This document shows positions 38,381 through 48,284 of a DNA stretch of 64,000 nt, one piece after another. The notes under the pieces are model-generated. The model saw nothing but the letters and a program-made list of their open reading frames with translations. It made no database searches and was not told where the DNA came from. The DNA lies in assembly GCA_015060385.1 (NCBI GenBank), contig SUYO01000002.1, positions 62,001-126,000 of the forward strand, written 5' to 3'. The stretch's first letter is position 1; each line of letters opens with the position of its first letter. Made by a program: the position numbers and the translations under genes. This DNA is from Bacteroidales bacterium. Its GTDB lineage: Bacteria; Bacteroidota; Bacteroidia; Bacteroidales; UBA932.

Positions 38381-39154
38381 TTAGAACTGTATGTAATATG
38401 GTTCAGGGAAATGCATTCCGTACACCTTGAGACCTTCTTCCTTGAAGGCTGCGAGAGCTTCCTTGCGTGACTTGGCCGACTGCTCCCTGTTCTGGTCGAA
38501 TCTTGCACAGCTGTCAGGATTCCTGAGCTGCAGGGCTGTTCCGTGCATGATGTCACCGGCAAACACGATGTCGTCGATCCGGTACATAGTGTGTCCCGGA
38601 GTATGTCCGTACGCCTTTATCGCCTTGACTCCGCACGGAAGCTTGTCGTCAGCATCGAAAAGCACGAGCTTCTCGCCGTAAAGCTTCATCATGTCCATAC
38701 CCGCTGCGTCGGCCCATCCGTCATGCTCGTCCTTGTTCAGATAGACCGTCGCATTGGTGAATACGGCCTTGCCGTCATTCACCATGCCTCCGATATGGTC
38801 GCCGTGGAGGTGGGTGATGAACACATGGTCGATGTCTTCAGGCTTTACGCCAAGGGCTTCAAGACCAGGTAGGAGCTGTGAATCATCCACTCCGTTTCCG
38901 GAATCGAAAAGGATTTCCTTGCCGTCCTTCCTTACGAGAAAGGCGCAAAGGGAAGAAGGAATGCCTTCCTCGACTCCAAGTTCCGATATGAGTCCCTCAG
39001 GAACATCTGTAAACAATGCCGGTGTCATGGTTCTCGGGTCAAGGCTATCCGGGAGGACATGAACTTCAGTACTGGTGACGCTTACGCAGGCTGATGTGAG
39101 GAGAACGGCTGCTGCAGCTGCCAGAGACCTCCATAGGCTGATTCTGTTTTTCAT
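38381..39154 (-). CDS. Metallo-beta-lactamase fold hydrolase, secreted lipoprotein
   Basis: VFITHLHGDHIGGM (HxHxDH). Confidence 0.9.
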   Translation of the reverse strand: MKNRISLWRSLAAAAAVLLTSACVSVTSTEVHVLPDSLDPRTMTPALFTDVPEGLISELGVEEGIPSSLCAFLVRKDGKEILFDSGNGVDDSQLLPGLEALGVKPEDIDHVFITHLHGDHIGGMVNDGKAVFTNATVYLNKDEHDGWADAAGMDMMKLYGEKLVLFDADDKLPCGVKAIKAYGHTPGHTMYRIDDIVFAGDIMHGTALQLRNPDSCARFDQNREQSAKSRKEALAAFKEEGLKVYGMHFPEPYYIQF

Positions 39155-39242
39155 ATATTTTGCATATTAGTTTCTCAAATCTACAAAGTTACATTAAAAA
39201 ATGCGTAAATTTGTGAAAATCTACCCTAAAAGAAGATAAACG

Positions 39243-40544
39243 ATGAAACAGAAAAGATATTTCCTTTCCGAACAGGACATTCCGTCCTGCTGGTATAATG
39301 TAATGGCTGACATGCCTGTGAAGCCTCAGCCTATGCTGGATCCCGCCACCAGGGAACCCGTTACGGTAGAGAGTCTTTCTGTGCTTTTCAGCGAAGAATG
39401 TGCCCGTCAGGAGCTGAATATGACTGAAAGGTGGATAGAGATACCGCAGGAGGTAAGGGAGAAATATACATATTACCGCTCGACTCCTCTTGTCAGGGCC
39501 TATGGCCTGGAGGAAGCTCTGGGAACCAAGGCACGTATATATTTCAAGAACGAGAGTGTCAGTCCTATAGGCTCGCATAAGCTGAATTCAGCCCTGGCGC
39601 AGGCTTACTATTGCAAGGCTGAGGGCGCCACCAATGTGACTACAGAGACCGGGGCAGGGCAGTGGGGAGCAGCTCTTTCATACGCATCCAAGGTCTTCGG
39701 ACTTGAAGCAGCGGTCTATCAGGTGAAGGTCAGCTACGAACAGAAACCCTACAGAAGAAGCGTGATGCAGGTATTCGGAGCTGTCGTGACCCCTTCGCCT
39801 TCGATGTCTACAAGAGCAGGAAAGGACATCCTGACCAGGACACCTAACCATCAGGGATCTCTCGGAACAGCTATTTCCGAGGCCGTGGAACTTGCCAGGA
39901 TGACACCCGGATGCAAATATGCCCTTGGCTCGGTGATGAATCATGTCACCCTCCACCAGACTGTAATCGGCCTCGAGGCAGAGAAGCAGATGGAGATGGC
40001 GGGTGACTATCCGGACATCGTGATCGGCTGTTTCGGAGGAGGTTCCAACTTCGGCGGCATATCATTCCCGTTCATGCGTCATAACTTTTCAGGCGAACGC
40101 AATACACGTTTCATAGCGGCTGAACCTGCGGCCTGTCCTAAGCTTACCAAAGGCCGCTTCGAATATGATTTCGGTGATGAGGCAGGATATACTCCTCTTC
40201 TCCCGATGTTCACCCTCGGACATGACTTCCAGCCTTCTAATATCCATGCCGGCGGTCTCAGGTACCATGGAGCCGGTACGGTCGTGTCCCAGCTGATGAA
40301 GGACGGATGGGTAGAGGCCGTGGACATAGAGCAGAAGGAATCGTTCGAGGCCGGCTGCCTCTTTGCGAAGGCAGAGGGTATAATACCGGCTCCCGAATCG
40401 TGCCACGCGATAGCGGCGACGATCCGGGAGGCGATGAAATGTAATGAAACCGGCGAAGAGAAGGTGATACTTTTCAACCTTTCAGGTCATGGTCTGATAG
40501 ACATGACTGCCTACGACCAGTTCCTTGCCGGTAACGTCCATTAG
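39243..40544 (+). CDS. TrpB-like PLP-dependent enzyme (TrpB2 type)
   Basis: SPIGSHKLNSALAQAYY PLP-lysine motif; CFGGGSNFGGISFPF. Confidence 0.88.
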   Translation: MKQKRYFLSEQDIPSCWYNVMADMPVKPQPMLDPATREPVTVESLSVLFSEECARQELNMTERWIEIPQEVREKYTYYRSTPLVRAYGLEEALGTKARIYFKNESVSPIGSHKLNSALAQAYYCKAEGATNVTTETGAGQWGAALSYASKVFGLEAAVYQVKVSYEQKPYRRSVMQVFGAVVTPSPSMSTRAGKDILTRTPNHQGSLGTAISEAVELARMTPGCKYALGSVMNHVTLHQTVIGLEAEKQMEMAGDYPDIVIGCFGGGSNFGGISFPFMRHNFSGERNTRFIAAEPAACPKLTKGRFEYDFGDEAGYTPLLPMFTLGHDFQPSNIHAGGLRYHGAGTVVSQLMKDGWVEAVDIEQKESFEAGCLFAKAEGIIPAPESCHAIAATIREAMKCNETGEEKVILFNLSGHGLIDMTAYDQFLAGNVH

Positions 40545-41557
40545 AATCTTACAAGTATCCTGAATACCTTTCCAGGGGCCTCTGACCATTTCAGCATGGC
40601 CCCTTCTGCGTTTTCAGGGCTTACTTCCATGCTTATGAGCTTGTCTACAGGGCAGGTTCCCTGCTGCAGATACCGGATGACTGCACGGAAATCCGAAGGC
40701 ATGGCGTTGCGTGACCCCCTGATGTCAAGTTCCTTCTGGACGAAAAGCTTGGTCTGGAACGAGACCTCTGACTTCGCATATCCGATGCAAACGACTCTTC
40801 CGGTGAATCCGACTTCATCCACGGCCATCTGATAGGTAGCCGGACTTCCTACAGCCTCTATGACCACGTCCGGAGCCATACCACCGGTGATTTCTTCAAG
40901 TCTTTCATGGACATTCTCAGTCAGGGTGTTGATCACATGAGATGCTCCAAGCTCTTTGGCGAGCGCCAGCTTGTCATTGTCTATGTCGGCTGCTATGACT
41001 GTTGCACCTCTTATAGCGGAACGTACGACCGCACCGAGTCCCACCATTCCGCATCCGATCACCATTACTGTATCGATGTCAGTGACTTCTGCGCGTGATA
41101 CTGCGTGGAAGCCCACGCTCATAGGCTCGGCTATGGCGCATGTACGGGCTGACAGACCTTCGGCCGGGATAATCTTTGTCCATGGGAGGCTCATCCTTTC
41201 TCTCATCGCTCCGTTTCTCTGGACTCCGAGGGTCTCGTTATCCTTGCATGCGTTCACCCTTCCGTTGCGGCATGAGGAACACTTGCCGCAGTTAGTGTAT
41301 GGATTTACCGTTACGGTCATGCCGGGAACAAGGTGGCCCGGAACTTCTGAACCGACCTTTTCGATTACTGCTCCGATTTCATGACCCGGGATGACAGGAA
41401 GCTTGACCATAGGGTTCCTTCCCATGTATGTGTTCAGGTCAGATCCGCAGAAACCTACATATTCAAGTCTGATGAGGACTTCGTCTGCTCCCGTTTCAGG
41501 TTCCGGGAGCTCCACTACCTTCATCTGCCTTTCGGCAGTAATATTGAGACCTTTCAT
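40541..41557 (-). CDS. Zinc-binding alcohol/polyol dehydrogenase
   Basis: YVGFCGSDLNTYMGRNPMVKLPVIPGHEIGAVI, NCGKCSSCRNGRVNACK. Confidence 0.9.
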   Translation of the reverse strand: MKGLNITAERQMKVVELPEPETGADEVLIRLEYVGFCGSDLNTYMGRNPMVKLPVIPGHEIGAVIEKVGSEVPGHLVPGMTVTVNPYTNCGKCSSCRNGRVNACKDNETLGVQRNGAMRERMSLPWTKIIPAEGLSARTCAIAEPMSVGFHAVSRAEVTDIDTVMVIGCGMVGLGAVVRSAIRGATVIAADIDNDKLALAKELGASHVINTLTENVHERLEEITGGMAPDVVIEAVGSPATYQMAVDEVGFTGRVVCIGYAKSEVSFQTKLFVQKELDIRGSRNAMPSDFRAVIRYLQQGTCPVDKLISMEVSPENAEGAMLKWSEAPGKVFRILVRF

Positions 41558-41559
41558 AT

Positions 41560-42807
41560 TTACTGGACTTTATAACCTTTCCAACCGTAGTATGCACAGA
41601 AGATGAAGCAGATCAGAGGGACGATGTATGCGATCTGGTAGATCTGCGGGTTATGGTGCATGATGTACGCTGTAAGCTGAGGGAGGCAGGCATTGCCCAC
41701 GATAGCCATCACAAGGAAGGCAGATCCGCTCTTTGTCTGATCTCCGAGGCCCACAAGTGCAAGAGAGAACTGTGTAGGGTACATGATCGACATGAAGAAG
41801 GAAACTCCCAGCATTGCGTAAAGACCTACCATGCCTCCGAAGGTCATGATCACGCCGCAGAGAGCCACATTGACGATAGCATAGACCGTAAGCATGTTCT
41901 GAGGCTTGAATTTGATCATGAGGGCTGTACCTATCCATCTTCCGAGCAGGAAGGCGAGCATGTAGAGACCGAAGAAGGTCGTCGCCGTGCTTTCAGGAAG
42001 TCCTGCGTAGTTGCAGCAGTATACAAGGAAAAGGCTGTTCACTGCAGTCTGTCCGCCGTTGTAGAAGAACTGTGCTATGACTCCCCAGCGGAGATGTCTG
42101 CGCTTGAGTACGCTGAAATCAATGAGCTTGGTGTCCTTGTCTGCATTCTCTTCCTCCTCCTTTATCTTAGGGAGCTTCACGAAGATGAACATGACTGCTA
42201 TGATGATGAGGATGCCCGCAAGAATGAGGTACGGAAGCTTCATCGCGTCAGTCTCCATCTGTATATAGCCTTCCCATCCGCCGGCGAAGTCAGCTGGAAG
42301 TGTCTCCCTGGTATATGTGTTGCCGCTGAGGACAAGCTTGCTCAGGAACATAGCCGCTACAAAGGCGCCAAGACCGTTGAATGACTGGGCGAGGTTGAGC
42401 CTGCGCGGAGCTGACTCTGAATCTCCCAATGCGGTCACATATGGATTGGCGGCAGTCTCGAGGAAGCACATTCCAGTAGCGATGATGAAGAAGATGCCGA
42501 GATATGCCCAGTATTCCTTTATTATCGCAGCAGGGAAGAACAGAAGTCCTCCGGCAGCCGCCAGCAGAAGACCGAAGATGATTCCGGACTTGTAGCTGTA
42601 TCGCTTCATGAACATCGCGATAGGGATAGGGCAGATGAAATATGCGAGCCAGTATGCTGTTTCGGTGAACGAAGCCTCGAACGCATTGAGTTCGCAGGTC
42701 TTCATGAGCTGCCTGATCATCGTAGGCAGAAGGTTGCTGCTTATAGCCCATAGGAAGAAGAGGCAGAATACAAGCGCAAGAGGTATGAATTGTTTACGTT
42801 TCATCAT
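41560..42807 (-). CDS. MFS transporter, FucP-like sugar permease
   Basis: FLWAISSNLLPTMIRQLMKTCELNAFEASFTETAYWLAYFICPIPIAMFMKRYSYKSGI; FLETAANPYVTALG. Confidence 0.88.
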   Translation of the reverse strand: MMKRKQFIPLALVFCLFFLWAISSNLLPTMIRQLMKTCELNAFEASFTETAYWLAYFICPIPIAMFMKRYSYKSGIIFGLLLAAAGGLLFFPAAIIKEYWAYLGIFFIIATGMCFLETAANPYVTALGDSESAPRRLNLAQSFNGLGAFVAAMFLSKLVLSGNTYTRETLPADFAGGWEGYIQMETDAMKLPYLILAGILIIIAVMFIFVKLPKIKEEEENADKDTKLIDFSVLKRRHLRWGVIAQFFYNGGQTAVNSLFLVYCCNYAGLPESTATTFFGLYMLAFLLGRWIGTALMIKFKPQNMLTVYAIVNVALCGVIMTFGGMVGLYAMLGVSFFMSIMYPTQFSLALVGLGDQTKSGSAFLVMAIVGNACLPQLTAYIMHHNPQIYQIAYIVPLICFIFCAYYGWKGYKVQ

Positions 42808-43721
42808 TCAGACATGTTTTTGATGTAAGGAAGGTCGATGAGGTTTTCAAGACGGTAGAATCCGCAGGCATTCTCTCCCAGGAAGAGACTCTTCTCCCTT
42901 TCGGTGAGTTCCTTGCTCTTCAGCACGAAGTCGTACGACATCCGGTAAGTGATGGCCGTGATGGTACGAGGGTAGTCGCTTCCCCACATGAGCTTTTCCA
43001 TGCCGACAAGGCCGGCCGCTTCCTTTATGGCACGGACTGCGCCGTCGAAAGGATAGAATTCGCTGTTGTAGAGCCATGTGATGCCGCCCGATTCGACGAA
43101 TACGTTCTTATGCGAAGCAAGGCTGATCTGCTCGAGCCAGTTCTCGCGTGTCGGCATTCCGAAATGGCCGATGGCGATCCTCAGATCCGGACATTCCTGT
43201 ATCACCTCCCTCATTTCGGCGCACTGAATGTCTCCGTCAGCGAGGGTGATGGAAAGGAACACATCCTTCTCTTCCATCAGCTTGAACATCCCGATCATTT
43301 CAGGAGAGTTGAGCATGATCCTGACATTGTCCTGGATGAGACGATGGCCCGGGATGGCGATTCCCTTGAACCCTTTTGCAATCAGTCCGGCCGCCTGATC
43401 CTTGAGATTGCCGTTGAAGTAGTCGCACATTCCGCAGGTAATGAACCTGTCCGGATATCTGTTGCTTACTTCAAGCAGGTAGTCGTTCTGACAGCCGTCG
43501 ATCAGTTCCTGAACCACCACGGCAGCCTGGACCTGGGCATAGTTCATGTTCGAGAGGAAGACCTCAGCCGTATTGCGTCCGTCGATGATGAACGGAGGGA
43601 TCATCTGTACCTCTTCACCGAGGAAGATGGATCTTCCGTTCTTCAATGACTTGATAGGCAGGCCGTTCCATGATGTGTCCTGATTCAGCCAGAGGTGGCT
43701 GTGAGTGTCAATGATATTCAT
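42804..43721 (-). CDS. Amidohydrolase family protein (fuconolactonase-like)
   Basis: IDTHSHLWL and WGSDYPRTITAITY. Confidence 0.82.
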   Translation of the reverse strand: MNIIDTHSHLWLNQDTSWNGLPIKSLKNGRSIFLGEEVQMIPPFIIDGRNTAEVFLSNMNYAQVQAAVVVQELIDGCQNDYLLEVSNRYPDRFITCGMCDYFNGNLKDQAAGLIAKGFKGIAIPGHRLIQDNVRIMLNSPEMIGMFKLMEEKDVFLSITLADGDIQCAEMREVIQECPDLRIAIGHFGMPTRENWLEQISLASHKNVFVESGGITWLYNSEFYPFDGAVRAIKEAAGLVGMEKLMWGSDYPRTITAITYRMSYDFVLKSKELTEREKSLFLGENACGFYRLENLIDLPYIKNMSE

Positions 43722-43725
43722 GGCA

Positions 43726-44661
43726 TCAGCTGTTTTTCCACCTTACGCGCATCTGGTCTCCTATGATCTCCCGTACCTTTGCAACCATTTCCATGTCTAC
43801 GGGTTCGTTCACATATGAAATGTTCTTCTGTACGTTTGCCGGGTTGGCGCTGCTGAAGAGGGTAGTGGCGATACGAGGGTTCAGGCTTGTAGAATACTGG
43901 ACTGCGAGCTTTTCTATAGGGCAGCCCTGCTCGCTGCACCATGCTGCCGCACGGGCGCATGCCTCCTTGAGCGGTTCGGGTGCCGGATGCCAGTCTGGTG
44001 TACCTCTCTGCGAAAGCAGGCCCATCGAAAGAGGCGAGGCGTTTATCACGCCGATGCCCCTTTCCTCGAAGAAATCGAGGTAGTCGAGCAGAAGGTCGTC
44101 GTTGAGACAGTAGTGGCAGAAGTTAAGTATGCTTTCTATCGTGCCTTCCGGGGTGTTCTCGACCAGCCATTTAAGATTTTCCGGCTGGAGGTCTGTGATT
44201 CCCACATGTCCCACCACACCTTTTTCACGGAGTTCCACGAGGGCAGGAAGGGTCTCTTCCGCCACCTTCTTCAGGTCTGTGAACTCGACGTCGTGTACAT
44301 TGATGAGGTCAATGTAGTCAACATGGAGTCTCTCCATGCTCTCGTATACGCTTTCAGTGGCTCTCTTTGCGGAATAGTCCCAGGTATTGACTCCGTCCTT
44401 GCCGTAACGTCCGACCTTTGTGGAAAGGATGAACTTGTCGCGAGGAATGTCCTTCAGGGCCTTTCCGAGTACAGTTTCAGCCTTGAGGTGGCCGTAATAT
44501 GGAGATACGTCGATGAAGTTGATGCCGCCCTCGACTGCAGTGAACACCGCCTTGATGGCTTCGCTTTCATCTATGCCACGGAATACTCCTCCGAGAGACG
44601 AGGCTCCGAAACCGAGGTTTGAAACCACCATCCCCGTCTTTCCTATTTCGTTGTAGATCAT
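43726..44661 (-). CDS. Aldo/keto reductase (fucose/galactose dehydrogenase-like)
   Basis: INFIDVSPYYGHLKAETVLGKALK, ILSTKVGRYG. Confidence 0.87.
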   Translation of the reverse strand: MIYNEIGKTGMVVSNLGFGASSLGGVFRGIDESEAIKAVFTAVEGGINFIDVSPYYGHLKAETVLGKALKDIPRDKFILSTKVGRYGKDGVNTWDYSAKRATESVYESMERLHVDYIDLINVHDVEFTDLKKVAEETLPALVELREKGVVGHVGITDLQPENLKWLVENTPEGTIESILNFCHYCLNDDLLLDYLDFFEERGIGVINASPLSMGLLSQRGTPDWHPAPEPLKEACARAAAWCSEQGCPIEKLAVQYSTSLNPRIATTLFSSANPANVQKNISYVNEPVDMEMVAKVREIIGDQMRVRWKNS

Positions 44662-44664
44662 GGC

Positions 44665-45327
44665 TTACAGGTATTTAAGGATTATCTTTTTCATCACATC
44701 GTAGCCTGCCTTCGTCGGGTGGCAGCCGTCTTCTGCATATTCCTTAGGAAGACCGTTGCTGCTGTTCTTCATCTTCGAATGGTAGTCTACATATGGTATG
44801 TCGGCTGACTTTGCATATTCCTTGAGCAGCTTGTTGAAGGCTACGATCTCCTCAGCCTGTCCGGTAACCTCAGGACGCCAGAAGAAGCGGTCGCAGGGGA
44901 GTACAGAACAGATTATCGGCTTGATGTCGTTAGCCCTTGCGATCTCGCACATGGATATTATGTTGCCGAGGCTGTTCTCAGGAGCTATGTCGCCGAGATT
45001 CTTTGCGATATCGTTCGTTCCGGCAAGGATGACCACATATTCAGGCTTATGGTCCACTACATCCCTCCTGAACCTTACGAGCATGTGTGAGGTAGTCTGA
45101 CCTGAGATTCCTCTTCCGAGGAAATTGTTGGAAGTAAAGAATTCGGGGTCTGCCTCAACCCAGAAATCCGTGATCGAGTCGCCCATGAACACGACGCGCG
45201 GTGCGGTCGTCACTTCCTTGTTTGCGTCGTGGTATCTGTCGAACTTAGCCCAGTCTCCGATCTGAGGCTGTGCATATGCCATGACTGCTGCCATGGCCAT
45301 GATAAGGGTTAAAAGTGTCTTTCTCAT
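44665..45327 (-). CDS. SGNH/GDSL hydrolase, secreted
   Basis: VVFMGDSITDFW, ILAGTNDIAKN, DGCHPTKAGYDVM. Confidence 0.92.
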   Translation of the reverse strand: MRKTLLTLIMAMAAVMAYAQPQIGDWAKFDRYHDANKEVTTAPRVVFMGDSITDFWVEADPEFFTSNNFLGRGISGQTTSHMLVRFRRDVVDHKPEYVVILAGTNDIAKNLGDIAPENSLGNIISMCEIARANDIKPIICSVLPCDRFFWRPEVTGQAEEIVAFNKLLKEYAKSADIPYVDYHSKMKNSSNGLPKEYAEDGCHPTKAGYDVMKKIILKYL

Positions 45328-45343
45328 ATGTGGTGTGTTTTAT

Positions 45344-47011
45344 TTACAGACTGCTGCCGCCGATGAAGCTTCGGATAAGTGAAGTAGCCGGAACATCCTT
45401 GTCTGACACAGGTGTGAAGTAGCTCAGGAACTTCTTGAGCCTGTGGGCCTCGCTGTATTCCGGACAGTTCTTCGGAACCGTCATCAGGATACGTTCTGCG
45501 TGTGCCCTGACGACTGCAAATTCCACAAGATAGGCAGAGTTGAACAGCACATCGGCGTTTTCCTGATATGGATAGATCCATTTCACCTCCGACCTTCTCA
45601 CGTTAGGCCAATGCATGATAGACTCCCGGGCGGTGAAGGCTCCCTTGTTGAAGTCCCTGACGATACGTCGCAGGAGGCGGTTGTCGCTGGTCGGGATGCA
45701 GTTGTGGTCGTCAAGCGAAATGCTGGTTATCGTGTTGATGAATATCCTGTACTTGGTAGAATCTTCGATCTTGTCGGTGAGCATCGGATTCAGGGCATGT
45801 ATGCCTTCGATGATGAGTACGGATCCCGGTTCGAGCTTGAGCTTCTTGCCGTTGAATTCCCTCAGACCTGTCACGAAATTGAATTCAGGTACATCGACAG
45901 TCTCTCCGTCAAGTAGCTTGAGCACGTCGCTCTGGAGGTATCTGTGGTCTACAGTCTCGAAATTGTCGAAGTCAAAGTCTCCGTTGGGAAGTCTCGGAGT
46001 ATCGAGACGGTTCACGAAATAGTCGTCGGTAGAGAATGATACAGGTCTTATTCCGCAGGCCTTGAGCTGGATGCTCAGACGTTTGCAGAAGGTTGACTTG
46101 CCGCTGCTGCTCGGACCTGTGATGAGTACAAGACGCACAGGTTTTTCGGGATCGTTGACGCGTCTTTCGATCTCTTCCGCTATCTGCACTATCTTCTTTT
46201 CCTGAAGGGCCTCTGCAATCTTGATCAGGTCGCCTGTTTCGCCTCTCTGACAGGCCAGGTTCATGTCTCCGGCGTTGTCCAGACCCATTATCCTGTTCCA
46301 TTTGAGGTGTTCCGAGAACACCTCGAAGGTCTTTGGCTGTTCGACGAAAGGTGCCAGCTCCTCAGGTCTGTGCCTGTTCGGCACGCGGAGCAGCAGACCG
46401 TCACGGTACATCGACAGCTCCCATACCTTCATATAGCCGGTGCTGGCCAGGAGTGCCTCATAGTAATAGTCTGCGGTACCGTCCAGGGTATAATAGTTCA
46501 CGTAGACGTCACCTGTGGTGTTGAGAAGCTTGACCTTGTCCTCATGTCCGAGGCTTGAGAACAGTTCTACTGCCTCCTCGGTCCTGACCTCGTGTCTGCG
46601 GAACGGCATGTCCGCATCCACTATCTCACGCATCCTTGACTTTATCTTCTCGACGTCACTTTCGGTCACATGTGTGGAATCGGCCTTTACGATAGTGCAG
46701 TAGTATCCTTTGGAAATAGGTCTTCTCAGAACCACGCGGCAATCAGGGAAGATGTCCTTGGCCGCCTTGCAGAGGAGGAAGCACAGGGAGTTGCAGTAAA
46801 CGCTTCTGCCTACATAAGAGGTGTAGTCGAGAAACTCTACCTGCCTGCTGTTGAACGCCCTGTATTTAAGTCCCTGGCTGACGTTGTTTACCTTAGCGCA
46901 GAGTATGGGATATGGTCTTTCGAATTCAAACTCCGGAAGCATGTCCATCAGTGTCGTGCCTTCGGGAAAGGTCTTGCTGGTACCGGTGTTGACGCAGTAT
47001 ATCTTTACCAT
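45344..47011 (-). CDS. Nucleoside (uridine) kinase with TGS/ThrRS-like N-terminal region
   Basis: LITGPSSSGKSTFCKRLSIQL P-loop, STDDYFVNR, N-terminal TGS-like domain. Confidence 0.88.
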   Translation of the reverse strand: MVKIYCVNTGTSKTFPEGTTLMDMLPEFEFERPYPILCAKVNNVSQGLKYRAFNSRQVEFLDYTSYVGRSVYCNSLCFLLCKAAKDIFPDCRVVLRRPISKGYYCTIVKADSTHVTESDVEKIKSRMREIVDADMPFRRHEVRTEEAVELFSSLGHEDKVKLLNTTGDVYVNYYTLDGTADYYYEALLASTGYMKVWELSMYRDGLLLRVPNRHRPEELAPFVEQPKTFEVFSEHLKWNRIMGLDNAGDMNLACQRGETGDLIKIAEALQEKKIVQIAEEIERRVNDPEKPVRLVLITGPSSSGKSTFCKRLSIQLKACGIRPVSFSTDDYFVNRLDTPRLPNGDFDFDNFETVDHRYLQSDVLKLLDGETVDVPEFNFVTGLREFNGKKLKLEPGSVLIIEGIHALNPMLTDKIEDSTKYRIFINTITSISLDDHNCIPTSDNRLLRRIVRDFNKGAFTARESIMHWPNVRRSEVKWIYPYQENADVLFNSAYLVEFAVVRAHAERILMTVPKNCPEYSEAHRLKKFLSYFTPVSDKDVPATSLIRSFIGGSSL

Positions 47012-47072
47012 AGGTTATCAGTGTTGTGTTTTTATACGTATCCAACAAAGATAGTAATAAAAATCCATTGTA

Positions 47073-48284
47073 TCATTTGAATACAAGGGTAAACACTGTT
47101 TTTTTCTCGTCGCTGCATGTAAGGTTCAGGGTGCCGTTATGCATCCGCATGATCTGGCGGGAGAGGCTGAGGCCGATTCCCGTGCCTTCCTGCTTGGTAG
47201 TGTAGAACGGAATGAAGATATCCTCCTGGCTTTCCTTGCTTATCGGACGGCCGTTGTTTGATACCTTGACTATGATATGTTCGTACGGGTTGATTTCAGC
47301 CGTGATGCCGATATCCTTGGCTCCAGCCTGGATGGCATTCTTGACAAGGTTGATGAGTATCTGGGTTATCTGTCCTTCATCCGCATAGAGAAGGATATCC
47401 TCTGACTTTTCAGTATATGAGCATGTCACTCCGGAAATCACAGCCTCTTCCCTTGTAAGGCTGATCACTCTTTCTGCGAGGTCACGCATGTAGAAGGCTG
47501 TTCTGACAGGGATGGCGACCCTGGTAAGGTTCCTGTAGCTCTCTACGAACTTAATCAGTCCGCGCGAGGACTGGGCTATGGTATCAAGCCCGCTGCGTAC
47601 CTCCTCGTCTACATTCTCGAACTTTAGAAGGGTTTCGCTGAGGGACGCTACAGGGGTCACCGTATTCATGATCTCATGGGTAAGCACCCTGATCAGTTTC
47701 GTCCATGATTCCTGTTCGCTTTCCGCGATCTCGCCGCTGATGTCGTTGAAGGCGATGACCTTGACCTCGGTCCTGCCGATGTTCGCCTTCGAAGCTGTAA
47801 TGGAGACCGTTATCTTGCCGCTTTCGTTATAATAGCTGGCCCTTTCTTCATGGGAACCGTCAGTGACCGTTCGGAAGGCCTCATAAAGTGACTCGCTGAT
47901 AGGGCGGAGCTGACGGATATGTCCGATGGAGGATATTCCGAGGAGTACGAGGGCTGTGCTGTTGCAGTAGTTTATCCTTCCGCTTTCCTCCACTACGACC
48001 ACTCCAGTCCGGACATGGTCTAGCATGAGACCGTAGTATTTCTCCTGTTCTATGATTTCGTGCCTTTCCTTATCGAAGATGGCGCGCAGTCGGTTCAGGG
48101 TCCTGTTGAGCTTTCTTCCTCTGAAATGCTTTTCATCAAATCTGAAGTTCAGTTCCTTATCCTCCAATGCATCCAGCATGTAGGTCACCTTCTTTCTCAT
48201 CTTTCTTGCGGTGACCAGATAAGTGATGACAGACGATATTGCTATCGCTGCCAGAACTGTCAATATGATGGTTGCATTGTTCAT
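47073..48284 (-). CDS. Sensor histidine kinase
   Basis: LIRVLTHEIMNTVTPVASL H-box, NLVKNAIQAGAKD, GTGIGLSLSRQI. Confidence 0.93.
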   Translation of the reverse strand: MNNATIILTVLAAIAISSVITYLVTARKMRKKVTYMLDALEDKELNFRFDEKHFRGRKLNRTLNRLRAIFDKERHEIIEQEKYYGLMLDHVRTGVVVVEESGRINYCNSTALVLLGISSIGHIRQLRPISESLYEAFRTVTDGSHEERASYYNESGKITVSITASKANIGRTEVKVIAFNDISGEIAESEQESWTKLIRVLTHEIMNTVTPVASLSETLLKFENVDEEVRSGLDTIAQSSRGLIKFVESYRNLTRVAIPVRTAFYMRDLAERVISLTREEAVISGVTCSYTEKSEDILLYADEGQITQILINLVKNAIQAGAKDIGITAEINPYEHIIVKVSNNGRPISKESQEDIFIPFYTTKQEGTGIGLSLSRQIMRMHNGTLNLTCSDEKKTVFTLVFK

